A stretch of DNA of 64,000 nucleotides from Kaistella chaponensis (GCF_900156725.1 NZ_FTOI01000008.1:62001-126000), one strand, 5' to 3'; shown: positions 42,333 to 53,824, numbered from the stretch's first letter. A program made the numbers and translations. The notes: a model not told the origin generated them from the letters alone.

Positions 42333-45254
42333 ATGCCAAAAATTAGATTAAACAAAGCAGTTAAGGAATTTAATATTTCGATGACAAGACTGGTAGAATT
42401 TCTACAGTCTAAAGGAATCGTGGTAGAAAGTAACCCGAATGCTCAATTGGAAGAATCGGCATATTCTGCATTGGAAGCGGAGTTCCGCAAAGACGGAGAA
42501 CAAAGAAAAGCTTCTCATGAGGTGATCATTGCAAAAGTTCCGGACGAAAAACTGGAAATTGAACCAACGAAACCTGAGGTAATAAGAGCCAAATCAAGCA
42601 CAAGACCCGAAACAAGAATTTTGGGGAAAATTGACCTGGAACCCAAAAAACAGGAAGTTCAGGAACCAAAACCGGCTGAACCGGAAGTAAAAGTGGAAGA
42701 AGTTCCGGTAAAGGAATCTCCAGTTGCTCCCGTGACTCCAGTCACTCCTGAAAAACAGGAATTTAAGATTTTAGATAAAATTGATTTGTCTCAAATTGAA
42801 GGCAACAAACCAAAATCTTCGAAACCAACACCAAAGAAGGAAGAGGAGAAACCTGCTGCAAAAGTAGAAGAAACTCCAGCTCCAAAAGTAGAAGTTCCTG
42901 TAGCAAAGGTAGAAACACCTGCTGAAACAGTGAGCACTCCTTCTGTTCCCGCACTAGAAATAATTCCTTCAGATGGTGAAAATCCGGAATCTACTAAAAT
43001 AGAAACCGTTTACCAGAAATTAGGCGGGGTTAAGATCTTAAAACAAACGGTAGATTTATCGCAATTCAATAAACCAAAGCCTACTGCAAACAGCGCTGCG
43101 GCGAAGAAAAAAAGAAAACGTATTGAAAAACCGGGAACTCCGGGAACCAATACGCAAGGTGCAGGTACTAATCAACCACAAGGAAACCGACCGCCAAATG
43201 CAGGTGGAAACAGACCACCAAACGCAGGTGGAAACCGACCTCCAGGACAAGGTGGAAATAGACCAGGTGGAGGTTATCAAGGTGGGAACAACCGACCTTC
43301 CGGACCAGGTGGCTCAAGACGAGGCGCACCAACAATGCCGGTTGAATTAACTGATGAGCAGGTTAAAAATCAAATTAAAGAAACCCTGGAAAAACTTACC
43401 AGTAAAGCTGGTAAAAACAAAGGGGCTAAATATAGAAAGGAAAAAAGAGTTTACCGAAGAGAACAAGACGAACTTCAACAGGAAATCGATGCAGCAGACA
43501 GAACGCTAAAAGTAACGGAATTTATTACCGTTGGCGAATTGGCAAGTTTGATGAATGTGAGTCCGACCGAAGTAATCTCTGCATGTTTCTCTTTAGGAGT
43601 AATGGTAACCATGAATCAGCGATTAGAAGCAGATACCCTTCTTTTAGTTGCCGATGAATTTGGCTACAAAATTGAATTTTCCGATGCTGATCTAGAAGAA
43701 TCAGTAGTTGAAGAAGATACTGATACGGCAGAAGATTTAAAATCCAGAGCGCCAATCGTTACCGTAATGGGTCACGTAGATCATGGTAAAACATCTTTGC
43801 TCGATTATATTAGAAAAACAAACGTAATCGCCGGTGAATCTGGGGGAATTACGCAGCATATTGGTGCTTACAACGTGAAACTAGAAAATGGTCAGAGAAT
43901 TACATTCCTTGATACTCCTGGTCACGAAGCGTTTACAGCGATGAGAGCGAGAGGTGCGCAAGTTACCGATATCGCCATTATTGTAATTGCGGCAGATGAT
44001 GACGTAATGCCTCAAACAAAAGAAGCGATTTCCCACGCACAAGCAGCGGGAGTACCGATGATTATTGCCTTAAATAAAGTTGATAAGCCCAATGCTAATC
44101 CAGATAATATTCGTCAGCAACTTTCTGCAATGAATGTTTTGGTAGAAGAATGGGGCGGAAATATTCAGTCTCAGGAAGTGTCGGCCAAAATGGGTAATAA
44201 TATGGATGCCTTATTGGAGAAAGTATTGCTACAGGCAGAAATGTTAGAATTAAAAGCCAACCCAGATAAAAACGCGCAAGGTGTCGTTATTGAGGCTTCT
44301 TTGGACAAAGGACGAGGTTATGTTTCAACAATTTTGGTACAAACCGGAACTTTAAAAGTAGGAGATTATGTTTTGGCAGGTAAAAATCATGGTAAAGTAA
44401 AAGCCATTTTAGATGAAAGAGGGAAGCCACTCGAAGAAGCAGGCCCATCAATTCCTGTTACTATCTTAGGCTTAGATGGAGCGCCAACTGCAGGTGATAA
44501 ATTTAGAGTTTTCGAAGACGAAAGAGAAGCGAAAACCATTGCAACCAAAAGAGGACAATTGCAACGTGAACAATCGGTAAGAACGAAAAAACACCTTACT
44601 CTTGATGAGTTAGGAAGACGTATCGCTCTTGGTGATTTCAAAGAATTAAATATTATCCTTAAAGGTGATGTGGATGGTTCTGTAGAAGCACTTTCTGATC
44701 AATTGCAAAGTTTATCAACCGAAGAAATCAGTGTAAATATCATTTACCAAGGAGTAGGTCAAATTACCGAATCCGACGTTTTGTTAGCTGCTGCTTCCGA
44801 CGCGATTATGATTGGATTCAACGTAAGAGCCGGTGCGAACGCCAAAGATTTGGCAGACAAAGAAGAAATCGAAATCAGAACATATTCAATTATCTATCGA
44901 GCAATTGATGAGGTGAAAGAAGCGATGGAAGGAATGCTTTCTCCTGAAATTAAAGAACAAGTAATCGGTAACGTAGAAATACGCGAAACTTTCAAAATTA
45001 CAAAAGTTGGTACCATTGCAGGTTGTATGGTTCTTACCGGAAAAGTAACCCGAAATTCAAAAATCAGATTATTGAGAGACGGAATCGTGAAATTCGAAGG
45101 AGAACTGGAAAGTTTGAAACGTTTCAAAGATGACGTGAAGGAAGTTACAAAAGGATATGAATGTGGATTAAATATCAAAGGATACAATGATATTGAAACC
45201 GGCGACATCCTAGAAGTATACGAAGAAGTTTCTGTAAAGAAAAAACTGAAATAA
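42333..45254 (+). CDS. infB: translation initiation factor IF-2
   Basis: A 973-residue IF-2. The N-terminus ([16 protein letters not shown]) is the usual IF2 N-domain, followed by a long Pro/Glu/Lys-rich and then Gly/Asn/Arg-rich linker (about 80-340) and a second IF2_N-type domain (about 395-450). The GTPase domain begins near residue 475 with [17 protein letters not shown] and NKVDK. Domains II, III and IV follow to the C-terminus. It brings initiator tRNA to the 30S subunit. It is followed by a strong terminator. Confidence 0.97.
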   Translation: MPKIRLNKAVKEFNISMTRLVEFLQSKGIVVESNPNAQLEESAYSALEAEFRKDGEQRKASHEVIIAKVPDEKLEIEPTKPEVIRAKSSTRPETRILGKIDLEPKKQEVQEPKPAEPEVKVEEVPVKESPVAPVTPVTPEKQEFKILDKIDLSQIEGNKPKSSKPTPKKEEEKPAAKVEETPAPKVEVPVAKVETPAETVSTPSVPALEIIPSDGENPESTKIETVYQKLGGVKILKQTVDLSQFNKPKPTANSAAAKKKRKRIEKPGTPGTNTQGAGTNQPQGNRPPNAGGNRPPNAGGNRPPGQGGNRPGGGYQGGNNRPSGPGGSRRGAPTMPVELTDEQVKNQIKETLEKLTSKAGKNKGAKYRKEKRVYRREQDELQQEIDAADRTLKVTEFITVGELASLMNVSPTEVISACFSLGVMVTMNQRLEADTLLLVADEFGYKIEFSDADLEESVVEEDTDTAEDLKSRAPIVTVMGHVDHGKTSLLDYIRKTNVIAGESGGITQHIGAYNVKLENGQRITFLDTPGHEAFTAMRARGAQVTDIAIIVIAADDDVMPQTKEAISHAQAAGVPMIIALNKVDKPNANPDNIRQQLSAMNVLVEEWGGNIQSQEVSAKMGNNMDALLEKVLLQAEMLELKANPDKNAQGVVIEASLDKGRGYVSTILVQTGTLKVGDYVLAGKNHGKVKAILDERGKPLEEAGPSIPVTILGLDGAPTAGDKFRVFEDEREAKTIATKRGQLQREQSVRTKKHLTLDELGRRIALGDFKELNIILKGDVDGSVEALSDQLQSLSTEEISVNIIYQGVGQITESDVLLAAASDAIMIGFNVRAGANAKDLADKEEIEIRTYSIIYRAIDEVKEAMEGMLSPEIKEQVIGNVEIRETFKITKVGTIAGCMVLTGKVTRNSKIRLLRDGIVKFEGELESLKRFKDDVKEVTKGYECGLNIKGYNDIETGDILEVYEEVSVKKKLK
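43191..43262 (+). repeat. three 24-base tandem repeats within infB
   Basis: Units at 43191-43214, 43215-43238 and 43239-43262 each encode a PP..GGNR octapeptide ([24 protein letters not shown]). They lie in the flexible linker before the GTPase domain, which varies in length between species. Probably neutral expansion by slippage. Confidence 0.8.
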
Positions 45255-45274
45255 AAAATCATATTTGATTTGAT

Positions 45275-45302
45275 AAAGCCTGCTGAGAAGCGGGCTTTTT
45301 TT
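45275..45302 (+). terminator. rho-independent terminator after infB
   Basis: AAAGCC and GGCTTT arms with an inner GCT/AGC pair and a GAGA loop are followed by seven T. It begins about 20 bases after the infB stop. Confidence 0.85.
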
Positions 45303-45472
45303 GTTATTGATCGAAGTCTTGCGGGAAGTGTTTTCAGTTTTTATTATATATCGCCATCATTAAGAATGAAATAATTTGGGTGTTTTTAGTGATAAATGCA
45401 CAAAATTATCAAATGATTGATGGAAAACCTTTAATGATTTTAAACATATATATGCTAATTGAAAATTTTAAC

Positions 45473-45503
45473 TTGTATATGTTAAATTAAATTAACATAT
45501 TTG
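45473..45503 (+). promoter_or_regulatory. promoter of the susC-susD operon
   Basis: TTG at 45473-45475 and CATATTTG at 45496-45503 (one base off TAnnTTTG) with a 20-base spacer form a Bacteroidota promoter. Transcription would start near 45510, about 20 bases before the susC ATG. Confidence 0.55.
45477..45500. promoter_or_regulatory. 9-6-9 perfect inverted repeat inside the susC promoter (candidate operator)
   Basis: ATATGTTAA (45477-45485) and TTAACATAT (45492-45500) are exact reverse complements around ATTAAA. The dyad fills the spacer between -33 and -7 and runs into the -7 box, a classic place for a repressor. The regulator is unknown. Confidence 0.55.
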
Positions 45504-45531
45504 CGACGTTAAAATATTAAATAATGTTAAT

Positions 45532-48474
45532 ATGAATGTAAAATTACGAGTTTTAACCATTGGAGTATTGTTTTTCGCAGGACAAACTGTAATGGCTCAA
45601 AAAGCAAAAGCGAAACGTGACACCACTACCAAAGTTAAAGATATTGAAGAAGTAGTATTGGTCGGCGGAATTAAGCTTGATCCAGCGCAAAAAGTGGGAT
45701 CTTATAATACCGTTTCAAAAGCCAATTTTGAATCTACACCGTTTTCATCTGTAGATGAAGTTTTGAACGGAAGAGTAGCAGGTCTTAACTTTTCTGCAGC
45801 TAGTGGAGATCCAGGTTCTTCTAATATGGTGACAATTAGAGGGGTGAGTTCATTAATCGGAACTCCCAATCCACTCTATGTAATTGATGGAGTTGTTGTA
45901 GGGAAAGGGTCAGATACGGCATCTTTGATGGAGTCGTGGAACCCTCTAACTTCTATAGATCCGAATGCAATTGAAAAAGTTGATGTATTAAAAGATGCTT
46001 CAGCAACCGCATTATATGGTTCCCGCGGTGCAAATGGTGTAATCTTGATCACGACCAAAAAAGGGAAGTACAATCAAAAGACTCGTTTCGATTTCTCTAC
46101 TGAAACTGGTTTTCAAAGCAGAGCATTTGATAAATTAGATTTAATGAATGCTGATGAATACATCAAAATGGGTGGAATTTTGATGTGGAACAGTCAAAGT
46201 GTTCTTAATACTACCTTCGGAAGTTTGCAACAAGCGACAGATTATTTCTTGACCAATTATGAACCTCAATATAAAAATGAGGGAACTACCGATTGGGTAA
46301 AAGCGGTTAACAGAACATCTTCGGTTGTAAATACTTATAACTTTGGGGTTTCAGGAGGTGGAGCTAATACTTCATTTAGAATTGGAGGGACGTACTATGA
46401 AAATACACCTTTGGTAAAAACTTCTGATTTCAATAGAATCAGCGTTAACACTGCAATAGATCACAAAGCATCTGATAAATTAAAGTTTGGTTTAAACGTT
46501 AATTACTCCAACATTAGGAGAAAAACATACTTTGGGGGTAGAGCATCTGCGAATCCTGTGACTTCATCAATCATGATTTCGCCGCTGAGATCGGTTTATA
46601 ATGCAGATGGATCTTATAACCAGGATTTAGGTGAAGGTTCGCCAACACCAGGATTCAACCCAGTTTCCATATTAGAAGATACTGATCAAAAATCTACCAT
46701 CAATTCAATTATTGGATCAGTGAATATGGACTACCAGTTTATTAAAAACTTCTATTTCAACTCACTTTATGGAATGCAAGCGCAATTCATGACAGAGAAG
46801 CAAAATATTTTAGGAGGTCACCCTGTATACACCATTATGGGTGATAAAGGAGCGATTGGTGATTTCAGAACCACGATTTTCGACTGGAACTGGTCGAATA
46901 CACTCAGTTACCGAAATATTTTCGCTGGAAGACACAATGTTCAGGCCACTGTTGGGATGGAGTATCAAGACCATCTTTACGAAAATTTAAGTGTACGTAG
47001 TTTCGATAAAACTGATCCACGACCTTATTTTGATTTTACAACGGTTCAATTTGCAGAAAACAGAGATTATACCTGGAGACAGATCGCTTATTTTTCCCGC
47101 TTAAACTATACCTTAGACTCCAAATATACCTTATCAGGACAATTGAGAAGAGATGGAAATTCCACTTTAGGAGATAAGAAATATGGTACTTTTTGGTCTG
47201 CAGGTGCTTCTTGGAATGTTATGAATGAAACTTTTGTACCTAAAGCATTTTCATCTTTAACTTTGCGTGGAAGTTATGGGGTTTTAGGAAATATTCCTTA
47301 TGCGGATCAACCGGGAACACAATATGATGCGTATCCAACATTACAATACGATTCTACAATTGGTTGGGGAGATACTGTCGGAAACGGGTCTGTGTCTTCC
47401 CCTGGAAATAAAAAATTAACCTGGGAAGAATCATCTCACCTGGATATCGGTGCTGATTTCGGTTTCTTTAATGACCGTTTGAAATTTACTTTAGATTACT
47501 ATGACAAGTTAACGAAGAACGCTATTTTTAAATCTTATCCGGCTTTAGAGGCAGGAGGGCCTTCAGAATATAACGATAATGTTGGAGATATCAGAAACCG
47601 CGGATTCGAGATAGTGGTGGATGCGACTCCTATTAGAAATGATAATTTCCAATGGAATATCAATGCTAATGGATCTTACGGGAAGTCGATTGTTGAAAAA
47701 TTGAATGTTCCTATTGCACAGTTCAAAGACGATACTTCCGATGGCAGTAATGAGTTGGTGGCACTTTCACAAGGACATTTGTTAGGAGAGTATTACACAT
47801 ATCTTTGGGCAGGAGTAGCACAAAAAGACGATTTAGCCAACGGTATTACGGCCGGTCAAGGTTTGTGGTACACTGATGGTTCGATGACGGCAGTAACCAG
47901 CGATAAGAAAAAAGCCTCCGAAGCCTGGATTGGTAAAAATGCTTTCCCTACCTATAATGTAGGTTTAACGAATGAATTCAAATACAAAAACTTCTCCTTC
48001 AGTTTCTTGCTTACTGGGCAGTTTGATTTTATGGTTCAGAATGGAGTACATTCTTATACCATTCATGACGGTCGTTTCCCAACAAGAAACCAAGTAACTG
48101 ATGCCTTGTATAACAGCTGGACCAACGCACCTGGAGCCGAAAATTACAGTACTGAAAATCCAATGCAAGTTATTGGAAATCCAAACAGTTCTAGATTAGA
48201 ATCAAGTCGTTTTCTGAGCAAAGGAGATCACATTAGATTGAAAGAAACCAGAATTGCTTATTCATTCGGGGAAGTATTTAAAAACTCAACTGGGATTAAT
48301 AATTTGACCATTTATGCAAGAGCAACCAATTTATTGACGTATGCTTTTGACAAAACCTTAAATTATGATCCGGAATCTACTTCAAATTCTTGGTCATGGG
48401 TAGGGAAAGGTAGATATTGGTATGCATCGCCAGTTATTAAAACCGTATCATTCGGTATTCAAATCGGATTCTAA
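45532..48474 (+). CDS. SusC/RagA family TonB-dependent outer-membrane transporter
   Basis: A 980-residue TonB-dependent beta-barrel receptor. A signal peptide (about 1-23, ending MAQ) is followed by a TonB-box-like DIEEVVLVG (about 37-45), a plug domain (about 55-200, with [12 protein letters not shown] and [26 protein letters not shown]) and the barrel to the C-terminal Phe. It lacks the N-terminal carboxypeptidase-like domain of many SusC proteins. It forms a pedal-bin complex with the SusD protein encoded 16 bases downstream. No glycan-degrading enzyme is nearby, so the substrate is unknown. Confidence 0.94.
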   Translation: MNVKLRVLTIGVLFFAGQTVMAQKAKAKRDTTTKVKDIEEVVLVGGIKLDPAQKVGSYNTVSKANFESTPFSSVDEVLNGRVAGLNFSAASGDPGSSNMVTIRGVSSLIGTPNPLYVIDGVVVGKGSDTASLMESWNPLTSIDPNAIEKVDVLKDASATALYGSRGANGVILITTKKGKYNQKTRFDFSTETGFQSRAFDKLDLMNADEYIKMGGILMWNSQSVLNTTFGSLQQATDYFLTNYEPQYKNEGTTDWVKAVNRTSSVVNTYNFGVSGGGANTSFRIGGTYYENTPLVKTSDFNRISVNTAIDHKASDKLKFGLNVNYSNIRRKTYFGGRASANPVTSSIMISPLRSVYNADGSYNQDLGEGSPTPGFNPVSILEDTDQKSTINSIIGSVNMDYQFIKNFYFNSLYGMQAQFMTEKQNILGGHPVYTIMGDKGAIGDFRTTIFDWNWSNTLSYRNIFAGRHNVQATVGMEYQDHLYENLSVRSFDKTDPRPYFDFTTVQFAENRDYTWRQIAYFSRLNYTLDSKYTLSGQLRRDGNSTLGDKKYGTFWSAGASWNVMNETFVPKAFSSLTLRGSYGVLGNIPYADQPGTQYDAYPTLQYDSTIGWGDTVGNGSVSSPGNKKLTWEESSHLDIGADFGFFNDRLKFTLDYYDKLTKNAIFKSYPALEAGGPSEYNDNVGDIRNRGFEIVVDATPIRNDNFQWNINANGSYGKSIVEKLNVPIAQFKDDTSDGSNELVALSQGHLLGEYYTYLWAGVAQKDDLANGITAGQGLWYTDGSMTAVTSDKKKASEAWIGKNAFPTYNVGLTNEFKYKNFSFSFLLTGQFDFMVQNGVHSYTIHDGRFPTRNQVTDALYNSWTNAPGAENYSTENPMQVIGNPNSSRLESSRFLSKGDHIRLKETRIAYSFGEVFKNSTGINNLTIYARATNLLTYAFDKTLNYDPESTSNSWSWVGKGRYWYASPVIKTVSFGIQIGF

Positions 48475-48490
48475 CAAAAATTAATTTAAA

Positions 48491-50041
48491 ATGAAAAAAT
48501 ATACATTAATCATATCTACTCTTCTTCTCATGCTTACCAATAGTGCATGTAGCGACAGAGAATTAGATTTATTTCCGCCTTATGCGGATGATATTACAAA
48601 TATTAACACGGAGGCTCAGTTACAGCAGTTGTTAAATGGTGGTTATCTTTCCGTAGCTTCTACCGATGTTTTTGGTACGAAAGTGACGCTTTTAGGAGAT
48701 TTGCTTTCTGATAAAATGTTTGTATCCAACTTGAACGGATCATTTATCGATACTTATAATTTTAATTATAATGCCGCCCAAAATGAATTTTCGTTCTACG
48801 ATACCTTATACGGAGCTATTGCAAAGTGTAATCTCGTCATTAATAATACTTCTGTAGCAAATAATGCCGAAGTAATCAGAATTAAGGGAGAAGCAAAAAC
48901 CTTGCGTGCTTTAGCTTATTTTACTTTAGTGAATTATTATTCGGCGACTCCTACATCTGGCGTTAACCAAGAATACGGAGTTCCATTGGTTTTAACAGAT
49001 TATGATGCCAATATTCAGCCGGCGAGAGCAACGGTGGCAGAAGTTTATGCTCAAATTATTGCTGATTTGAAAGATGGAATCATTCATAATGATGCGGCAC
49101 CAGGAAAAAAGGTTTATTTAAGCCAAACCGCAGCTAAATTAATTTTAGCCAAAGTGTATTTAACGAGAAGAGCCGCAGGTGATGCTGCTTTAGCGCTTCA
49201 ATTAACAACTGATATCGTTGAAAATTCTCCCACTAACTTTGCTAAAATTGATGCTACAGCACTAACGAAGCCTTATGATCCAAATAGCGCATCTGTATAT
49301 TCGCAATACTTCTCGGGTAATAATGATGCAGTTGCAACCGGTAGCGAGATTTTTAACGGCGTTTTACAAAATTATACAATCCAAGGTTCAGAAAATCAAC
49401 CTGAAACTATCTGGGAATTAGATCTTAATATCAATACCAATCAATTTACAAATATTGGATCCAACGTTTCATTGCCAGGTTATTACAACCGTACAGATTC
49501 AAGAAAATGTATGCTCTTTAACCAGGCGTTCTACAGCAGCTTTGCGACAGATGATGTCAGAAAAGGAAAAAGTTTTACAGCTACAACCAGCCTCTTAGTT
49601 AATATTGGGGTGCCTACAGTTGATAATCCAAAAGGATACTGGACTACTAAATATCCACGATTGACAGAAGAAGGTAACTACTTCCGGAATATCAAAATTT
49701 TCCGTTTTGCAGATGCTCAATTATTACAAATTGAAGCTCTTAACCTCACCGGTCAAAGTGGAGTGGCGTTAACCAAACTTAATGCTTTTGCACAATCCAG
49801 AAACGGGTCTGTTTATACGGGGACCAATCTTTTGGACGATATCTTAACCGAGAGAGCTAAAGAATTTTACGGTGAAGGACAGCGTTTCCTTGATCTTAAA
49901 AGATACAATTTAGCGGTAAGCAGACCTTCCAACTGTGTAACCTGTAACGTTGCAGCAAGCGACAAACGGTTTGTACTGCCAGTTTCTCAAACTGCAATGA
50001 ATAGAAACCCCAACCTGAAACAATACCCAGGGTATAACTAA
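48491..50041 (+). CDS. SusD/RagB family outer-membrane nutrient-binding lipoprotein
   Basis: A 516-residue lipoprotein: the signal peptide ends in the lipobox NSAC with Cys20 as lipidation site. SusD-like N-terminal (INTEAQLQQLLNGGYLS) and C-terminal (LTERAKEFYGEGQRFLDLKRYN) blocks are present with TPR-like helices between. It acts as the surface lid of the SusC partner. A strong terminator follows, so susC-susD is a two-gene operon. Confidence 0.93.
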   Translation: MKKYTLIISTLLLMLTNSACSDRELDLFPPYADDITNINTEAQLQQLLNGGYLSVASTDVFGTKVTLLGDLLSDKMFVSNLNGSFIDTYNFNYNAAQNEFSFYDTLYGAIAKCNLVINNTSVANNAEVIRIKGEAKTLRALAYFTLVNYYSATPTSGVNQEYGVPLVLTDYDANIQPARATVAEVYAQIIADLKDGIIHNDAAPGKKVYLSQTAAKLILAKVYLTRRAAGDAALALQLTTDIVENSPTNFAKIDATALTKPYDPNSASVYSQYFSGNNDAVATGSEIFNGVLQNYTIQGSENQPETIWELDLNINTNQFTNIGSNVSLPGYYNRTDSRKCMLFNQAFYSSFATDDVRKGKSFTATTSLLVNIGVPTVDNPKGYWTTKYPRLTEEGNYFRNIKIFRFADAQLLQIEALNLTGQSGVALTKLNAFAQSRNGSVYTGTNLLDDILTERAKEFYGEGQRFLDLKRYNLAVSRPSNCVTCNVAASDKRFVLPVSQTAMNRNPNLKQYPGYN

Positions 50042-50063
50042 AATCCTGTATACATCATTTTTG

Positions 50064-50098
50064 AAGGACTGTAATTTATATAATTACAGTCCTTTTTT
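50064..50098 (+). terminator. rho-independent terminator after susD
   Basis: A perfect 13-base stem (AAGGACTGTAATT with AATTACAGTCCTT) around a short AT loop, followed by six T at 50093-50098. It lies 22 bases after the susD stop. Confidence 0.9.
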
Positions 50099-50157
50099 AT
50101 GGCAGCAAATGAATTTGCAGATTTTTGCATCCTCGTTCTTTATTTCCCCATATTTCT

Positions 50158-50165
50158 TACATTTG
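50158..50165 (+). promoter_or_regulatory. -7 promoter box of the putative porin gene
   Basis: TACATTTG matches TAnnTTTG. Transcription would start near 50172, upstream of both candidate starts of the porin gene (50183 and 50243). Confidence 0.5.
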
Positions 50166-50242
50166 TACCTCAAAGCAAATAAATGAAACGCAAACAACAA
50201 TCTTATTATAAACTGGAAATTAAATGCGTTCCTTCTCACCAA

Positions 50243-52192
50243 ATGAAAAATAAACATAAAAAGATCTCATCCCTTCTTCTTTGTCTTTTCTTTTTTGGGG
50301 GTTTTTTCCAGGCACAAGTCATTAATAAAACGGATTCTAACCGAGTTAAGCCACAAGATACCCTCGTTATTGATTCAGGCAAAAAAGATTCTCTACAGAT
50401 CTTTAAACCTACGATTTTCGATTACACGTACAAAACCCAATTCTCCGAAAAGAAAATTTTCGATACCGTTTTCACGCAGGATAAAACTTTTATCTTTTCT
50501 CAATATAACAACAAGGATAATTTTGGTAAAATTCAATTTGCCAATACTGGTTCCGGTTTCCAGGATTTAGTATTTGAGGCAGACACAGAGCAAAATCTGA
50601 CATTACTTCCCAAAAAAAAATCGTTTTTTATTGTAGGAATTAATGATATAAGATATTACGACGTGAAATCGCCAACGACCAGTTTTATCTATCATAATGC
50701 TTACAATGGCGGTGCCGCACTACAAACGACTTATACCCAAAATGTAGGCAAAAATTTTAATTTTGCAGTAGAATATATGGGGCTGCGTTCGCTCGGTTTT
50801 TATCAAAATTCCCTCGCTTCTAGCAACAATGTGATTTTTTCTGGCCATTATTTTTCGAGAAATAAAAAATATGAAGCTTATGCCCATTATATTCATCAAA
50901 ATATAAACAATCAGGAAAATGGCGGAATATCTGATGTTGATCTTTTTCTTAATGGCAACACTAATTTTGACAACCGCCTCAATTTGCCCGTCAATCTTAC
51001 CGCCTCAGATTCGCGTTTTGCCTATCGCAGGTATTATTTCAGTCACCAGTTTCGTCCCTTTGCTTCGGAGAAATTTCCTTTCAAAATTCGGCATACTATT
51101 TTTCATCAGGGAAATAAATATTATTATACCCAAAATTCCGTCGAACCCTATTATTTCGACAATCCATCTGAACTGATTGATTATCCGTCTTCATCAAAGA
51201 AATATTCCGAGAATCTAAGCAATACCGTAAGTGTACTTTTTGATACAGAAAATTTTAAATTAGACGGCGGAGTTCGTCATCAGCTCATTAAATTAGGCAT
51301 CGGCGACGCTTTACCAAATTCCCTCAATATTCCGCAGGAACTTTCGGAAAACCGAATCGGTGCCGTCGGGAATTTGCAGATCAAATTGTGGAATCAATTA
51401 GAAGTCAATTCAAACCTCGAAATTTCCAGTGGCAAAGCATTCGGAAGCTACATTCGTTCCCAGAATTTACTCAAATTCGAACCTATTAAAGATTATTTTG
51501 TCAATGCAAAAGTAAATTTTCAGAGTTCTTCGCCGAGTTTTAACCTACTAATGAATCCTTCTGTTTACCGAAAATATAATTTTTTTCTAGCAAATCCGAA
51601 GAATGAAACGACGACCCAAATTGGTGGTGATGTGAATTTGAAATGGTTTCAAAGCAAACTTTCTGCAAATTATTTCCGCATCGATAACTATACCTATCTC
51701 GATGCAAATGCACTTCCACAGCAAAGCAGTAATTCCCTTAATATTTCCCAAATTGGTGGAGAAGCAACTTTTTCCTACGGCAAATTTCATCTGAATCCGA
51801 AAGTTCTTTTTCAAAGTGCGCTCAGCAACAAAGACCTTTTTCCAATGCCCAATTTTGTAGGTAGAGCCAATCTTTTTTATCAGACCAAAGCCTTTAAAAA
51901 AGCGGCCGAAATTCAAGCAGGTGTTAAAATCTATTATTTTACAAAATTTGCTTCCAGAGCCTATTTTCCTGTGCTTAATGAATTTATTTTGCCCAATGCT
52001 GATTCTTTTGATATTGGCGGTCAACCGGTTGCTGATGTATATTTTAATATGAAAGTGAAGCGCATGTTCTTTTTTATCGAGGCACAACATTTGAATACGA
52101 CTTTCATGAAAAACAAGTCCTTCACCGCACCCAACTATCCGATCTACGATTTTCGTGTTAATATTGGTATAGTTTGGTATTTATTCTCTTAA
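50243..52192 (+). CDS. putative porin
   Basis: A 649-residue outer-membrane protein from the preferred start MKNKHKKISSLLLC, which gives a clean signal peptide ending FFQAQ. An in-frame ATG at 50183 would put 20 charged residues before it and is less likely. The body is rich in alternating beta-strand patterns with many Asn, Tyr and Phe and ends in WYLFS, as expected for a barrel. It resembles the Bacteroidota 'putative porin' family (recalled as PF14121). Substrate unknown. The bshC gene follows 7 bases after its stop. Confidence 0.82.
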   Translation: MKNKHKKISSLLLCLFFFGGFFQAQVINKTDSNRVKPQDTLVIDSGKKDSLQIFKPTIFDYTYKTQFSEKKIFDTVFTQDKTFIFSQYNNKDNFGKIQFANTGSGFQDLVFEADTEQNLTLLPKKKSFFIVGINDIRYYDVKSPTTSFIYHNAYNGGAALQTTYTQNVGKNFNFAVEYMGLRSLGFYQNSLASSNNVIFSGHYFSRNKKYEAYAHYIHQNINNQENGGISDVDLFLNGNTNFDNRLNLPVNLTASDSRFAYRRYYFSHQFRPFASEKFPFKIRHTIFHQGNKYYYTQNSVEPYYFDNPSELIDYPSSSKKYSENLSNTVSVLFDTENFKLDGGVRHQLIKLGIGDALPNSLNIPQELSENRIGAVGNLQIKLWNQLEVNSNLEISSGKAFGSYIRSQNLLKFEPIKDYFVNAKVNFQSSSPSFNLLMNPSVYRKYNFFLANPKNETTTQIGGDVNLKWFQSKLSANYFRIDNYTYLDANALPQQSSNSLNISQIGGEATFSYGKFHLNPKVLFQSALSNKDLFPMPNFVGRANLFYQTKAFKKAAEIQAGVKIYYFTKFASRAYFPVLNEFILPNADSFDIGGQPVADVYFNMKVKRMFFFIEAQHLNTTFMKNKSFTAPNYPIYDFRVNIGIVWYLFS

Positions 52193-52199
52193 ATTTATT

Positions 52200-53786
52200 T
52201 TGAAAAAAATTGCGAATATTCCCTTTTTAGAGATTGAAAGTATTCCTTTACTGATCAAAGATTTCCTCACGCAGAAAATCCCTGGGTTCGAAGAAAGTGT
52301 TTTTAATCTAGAAAATATTGAAAAGCAGTTTCAACTAAAGAAACAGTCTTTTTCCTCAGAAAATAGAAATGTTCTTTTTGATGTTCTGCAGGAACAGCAT
52401 TCAGGATTTCATTTGGCTGAAAAGCAAGAATTGAATTTGAAATTGATTCAGGATGAAAATACATTTACCGTTACAACTGGTCATCAATTGAACCTTTTTT
52501 CCGGACCTGTTTTCTTTATTTATAAAATTCTGCAAACCATTAAGCTGGCAAGTTTTTTAAATGAAAAGTTCCCAAATAGAAAAACAGTTCCCATATTTTG
52601 GATGGCTTCTGAAGATCATGATTTTGAGGAAATCAACCATTTCAAAACAGAAAATCATTATTACGAAACGCAGGCAAAATCGGGTGGTGTTGTCGGAACT
52701 ATAATTTTAGAAGACCATTTCTTTATTTCAGAATTTGAAAAGGAATTTAAAGACGCTGTTTTCGGAACGGAATTAATATTGCTTTTGAAAAGAGCGTACA
52801 AAAAAGGAAATTCCCTTTCTCAGGCAACAAGAACTTTGGTGCAGGAATTATTTGCAGAGTACGGTTTGCTTATTCTAGATGGCGACAACAAGTTGCTGAA
52901 GTCTGAAATGAAAGGACTTTTTAAGACCGAATTGGTTCAACAAGATTTAGTGAAAACAACGCAAGAAACGATCGCTTATTTAACAGATCAGTACGGAAAA
53001 GTTCAGGTCAATCCGCGTGATATTAATTTATTTTACCTCACAGAAACGAGAAATAGAATAGAACTGATCGGCGACCGATATCAAATCGTAGACACCAATA
53101 TTACTTTCTCCAAGGAAGAAATTTTAGCGGAACTCGAAAATCACCCGGAAAGATTCAGTCCAAACGCTTTGATGCGCCCTGTTTATCAGGAAACTATTTT
53201 GCCAAATCTGGCTTATATCGGTGGAAATGCTGAAATAATGTATTGGCTGGAGCTGAAAAATTATTTTTCAAAAATCGAAACGCCGTTTCCTCTTTTGATT
53301 CCTCGCAATTCCATGCTTTGTTTGGCAGAGAAAACCATCTCTAAAACGAAATCCTTCGGTTTAGAGGTCAAGGATTTCTTCAGAAATTTCGCAAGCGTCA
53401 CCAATGAAATTCTGCTCGAGAAAAATGAAATTCTGCCGCTCCTTAATAAAGATGAAGCTTTTCTGGAAAAACATTTTGAAGAATTAGCTGTGAGTGCGAA
53501 TGCAACGGATCCAACTTTTGGGAATTTGGTTCAAGCAGAAAAAACACGGCAATTGAAATCTTTTGACCGTATGAGAAAAAGACTTTTACGTGCTGAAAAA
53601 ATCAAACAAAGTGAAAAGTTAGAAAGGCTTGAAAATTTATTTTTAAAAATTCATCCTGGGAAAGTTTGGCAGGAAAGATCCTATAATTTTTCTGTTTTTT
53701 ATGCGGATTTCGGAAAAGAATGGCTCCAAAATTGTTACGACGGAATCGATGTGCAAAATTCGGAATTAATTATTTTTACCATTTAA
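52200..53786 (+). CDS. bshC: bacillithiol biosynthesis cysteine-adding enzyme BshC
   Basis: A 528-residue BshC, which adds cysteine to glucosaminyl-malate in the last step of bacillithiol synthesis. TTGHQLNLFSGPVFFIYK and WMASEDHDFEEINH are its diagnostic blocks, and the C-terminal coiled-coil region follows (about 400-490). The start is a TTG at 52200 (MKKIANIPF), 7 bases after the porin stop; no ATG gives a better N-terminus. No bshA or bshB is in the window. The product is a low-molecular-weight thiol for redox balance. Confidence 0.93.
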   Translation: MKKIANIPFLEIESIPLLIKDFLTQKIPGFEESVFNLENIEKQFQLKKQSFSSENRNVLFDVLQEQHSGFHLAEKQELNLKLIQDENTFTVTTGHQLNLFSGPVFFIYKILQTIKLASFLNEKFPNRKTVPIFWMASEDHDFEEINHFKTENHYYETQAKSGGVVGTIILEDHFFISEFEKEFKDAVFGTELILLLKRAYKKGNSLSQATRTLVQELFAEYGLLILDGDNKLLKSEMKGLFKTELVQQDLVKTTQETIAYLTDQYGKVQVNPRDINLFYLTETRNRIELIGDRYQIVDTNITFSKEEILAELENHPERFSPNALMRPVYQETILPNLAYIGGNAEIMYWLELKNYFSKIETPFPLLIPRNSMLCLAEKTISKTKSFGLEVKDFFRNFASVTNEILLEKNEILPLLNKDEAFLEKHFEELAVSANATDPTFGNLVQAEKTRQLKSFDRMRKRLLRAEKIKQSEKLERLENLFLKIHPGKVWQERSYNFSVFYADFGKEWLQNCYDGIDVQNSELIIFTI

Positions 53787-53797
53787 TTTTAAAGCAC

Positions 53798-53805
53798 TAT
53801 TTTTG
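53798..53805 (+). promoter_or_regulatory. -7 promoter box of the LysM protein gene
   Basis: TATTTTTG, an exact TAnnTTTG match, lies 19 bases before the ATG at 53825. The -33 region reads TTTTACC-like. Confidence 0.5.
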
Positions 53806-53824
53806 TAAACATTTACGATAAAAC

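Noticed and set aside
43191-43262. CRISPR-like repeat array
   Set aside because: The 24-base units are contiguous, without spacers, and encode an in-frame octapeptide repeat of infB.
44894-45262. 122-codon minus-strand open frame at the infB 3' end
   Set aside because: Antisense to conserved IF-2 sequence; Ser/Pro/Phe-rich as expected from a reverse reading of coding DNA.
51587-52090. 167-codon open frame on the minus strand
   Set aside because: It lies wholly inside the porin gene in another frame and has no family-like pattern, promoter or ordered neighbours.
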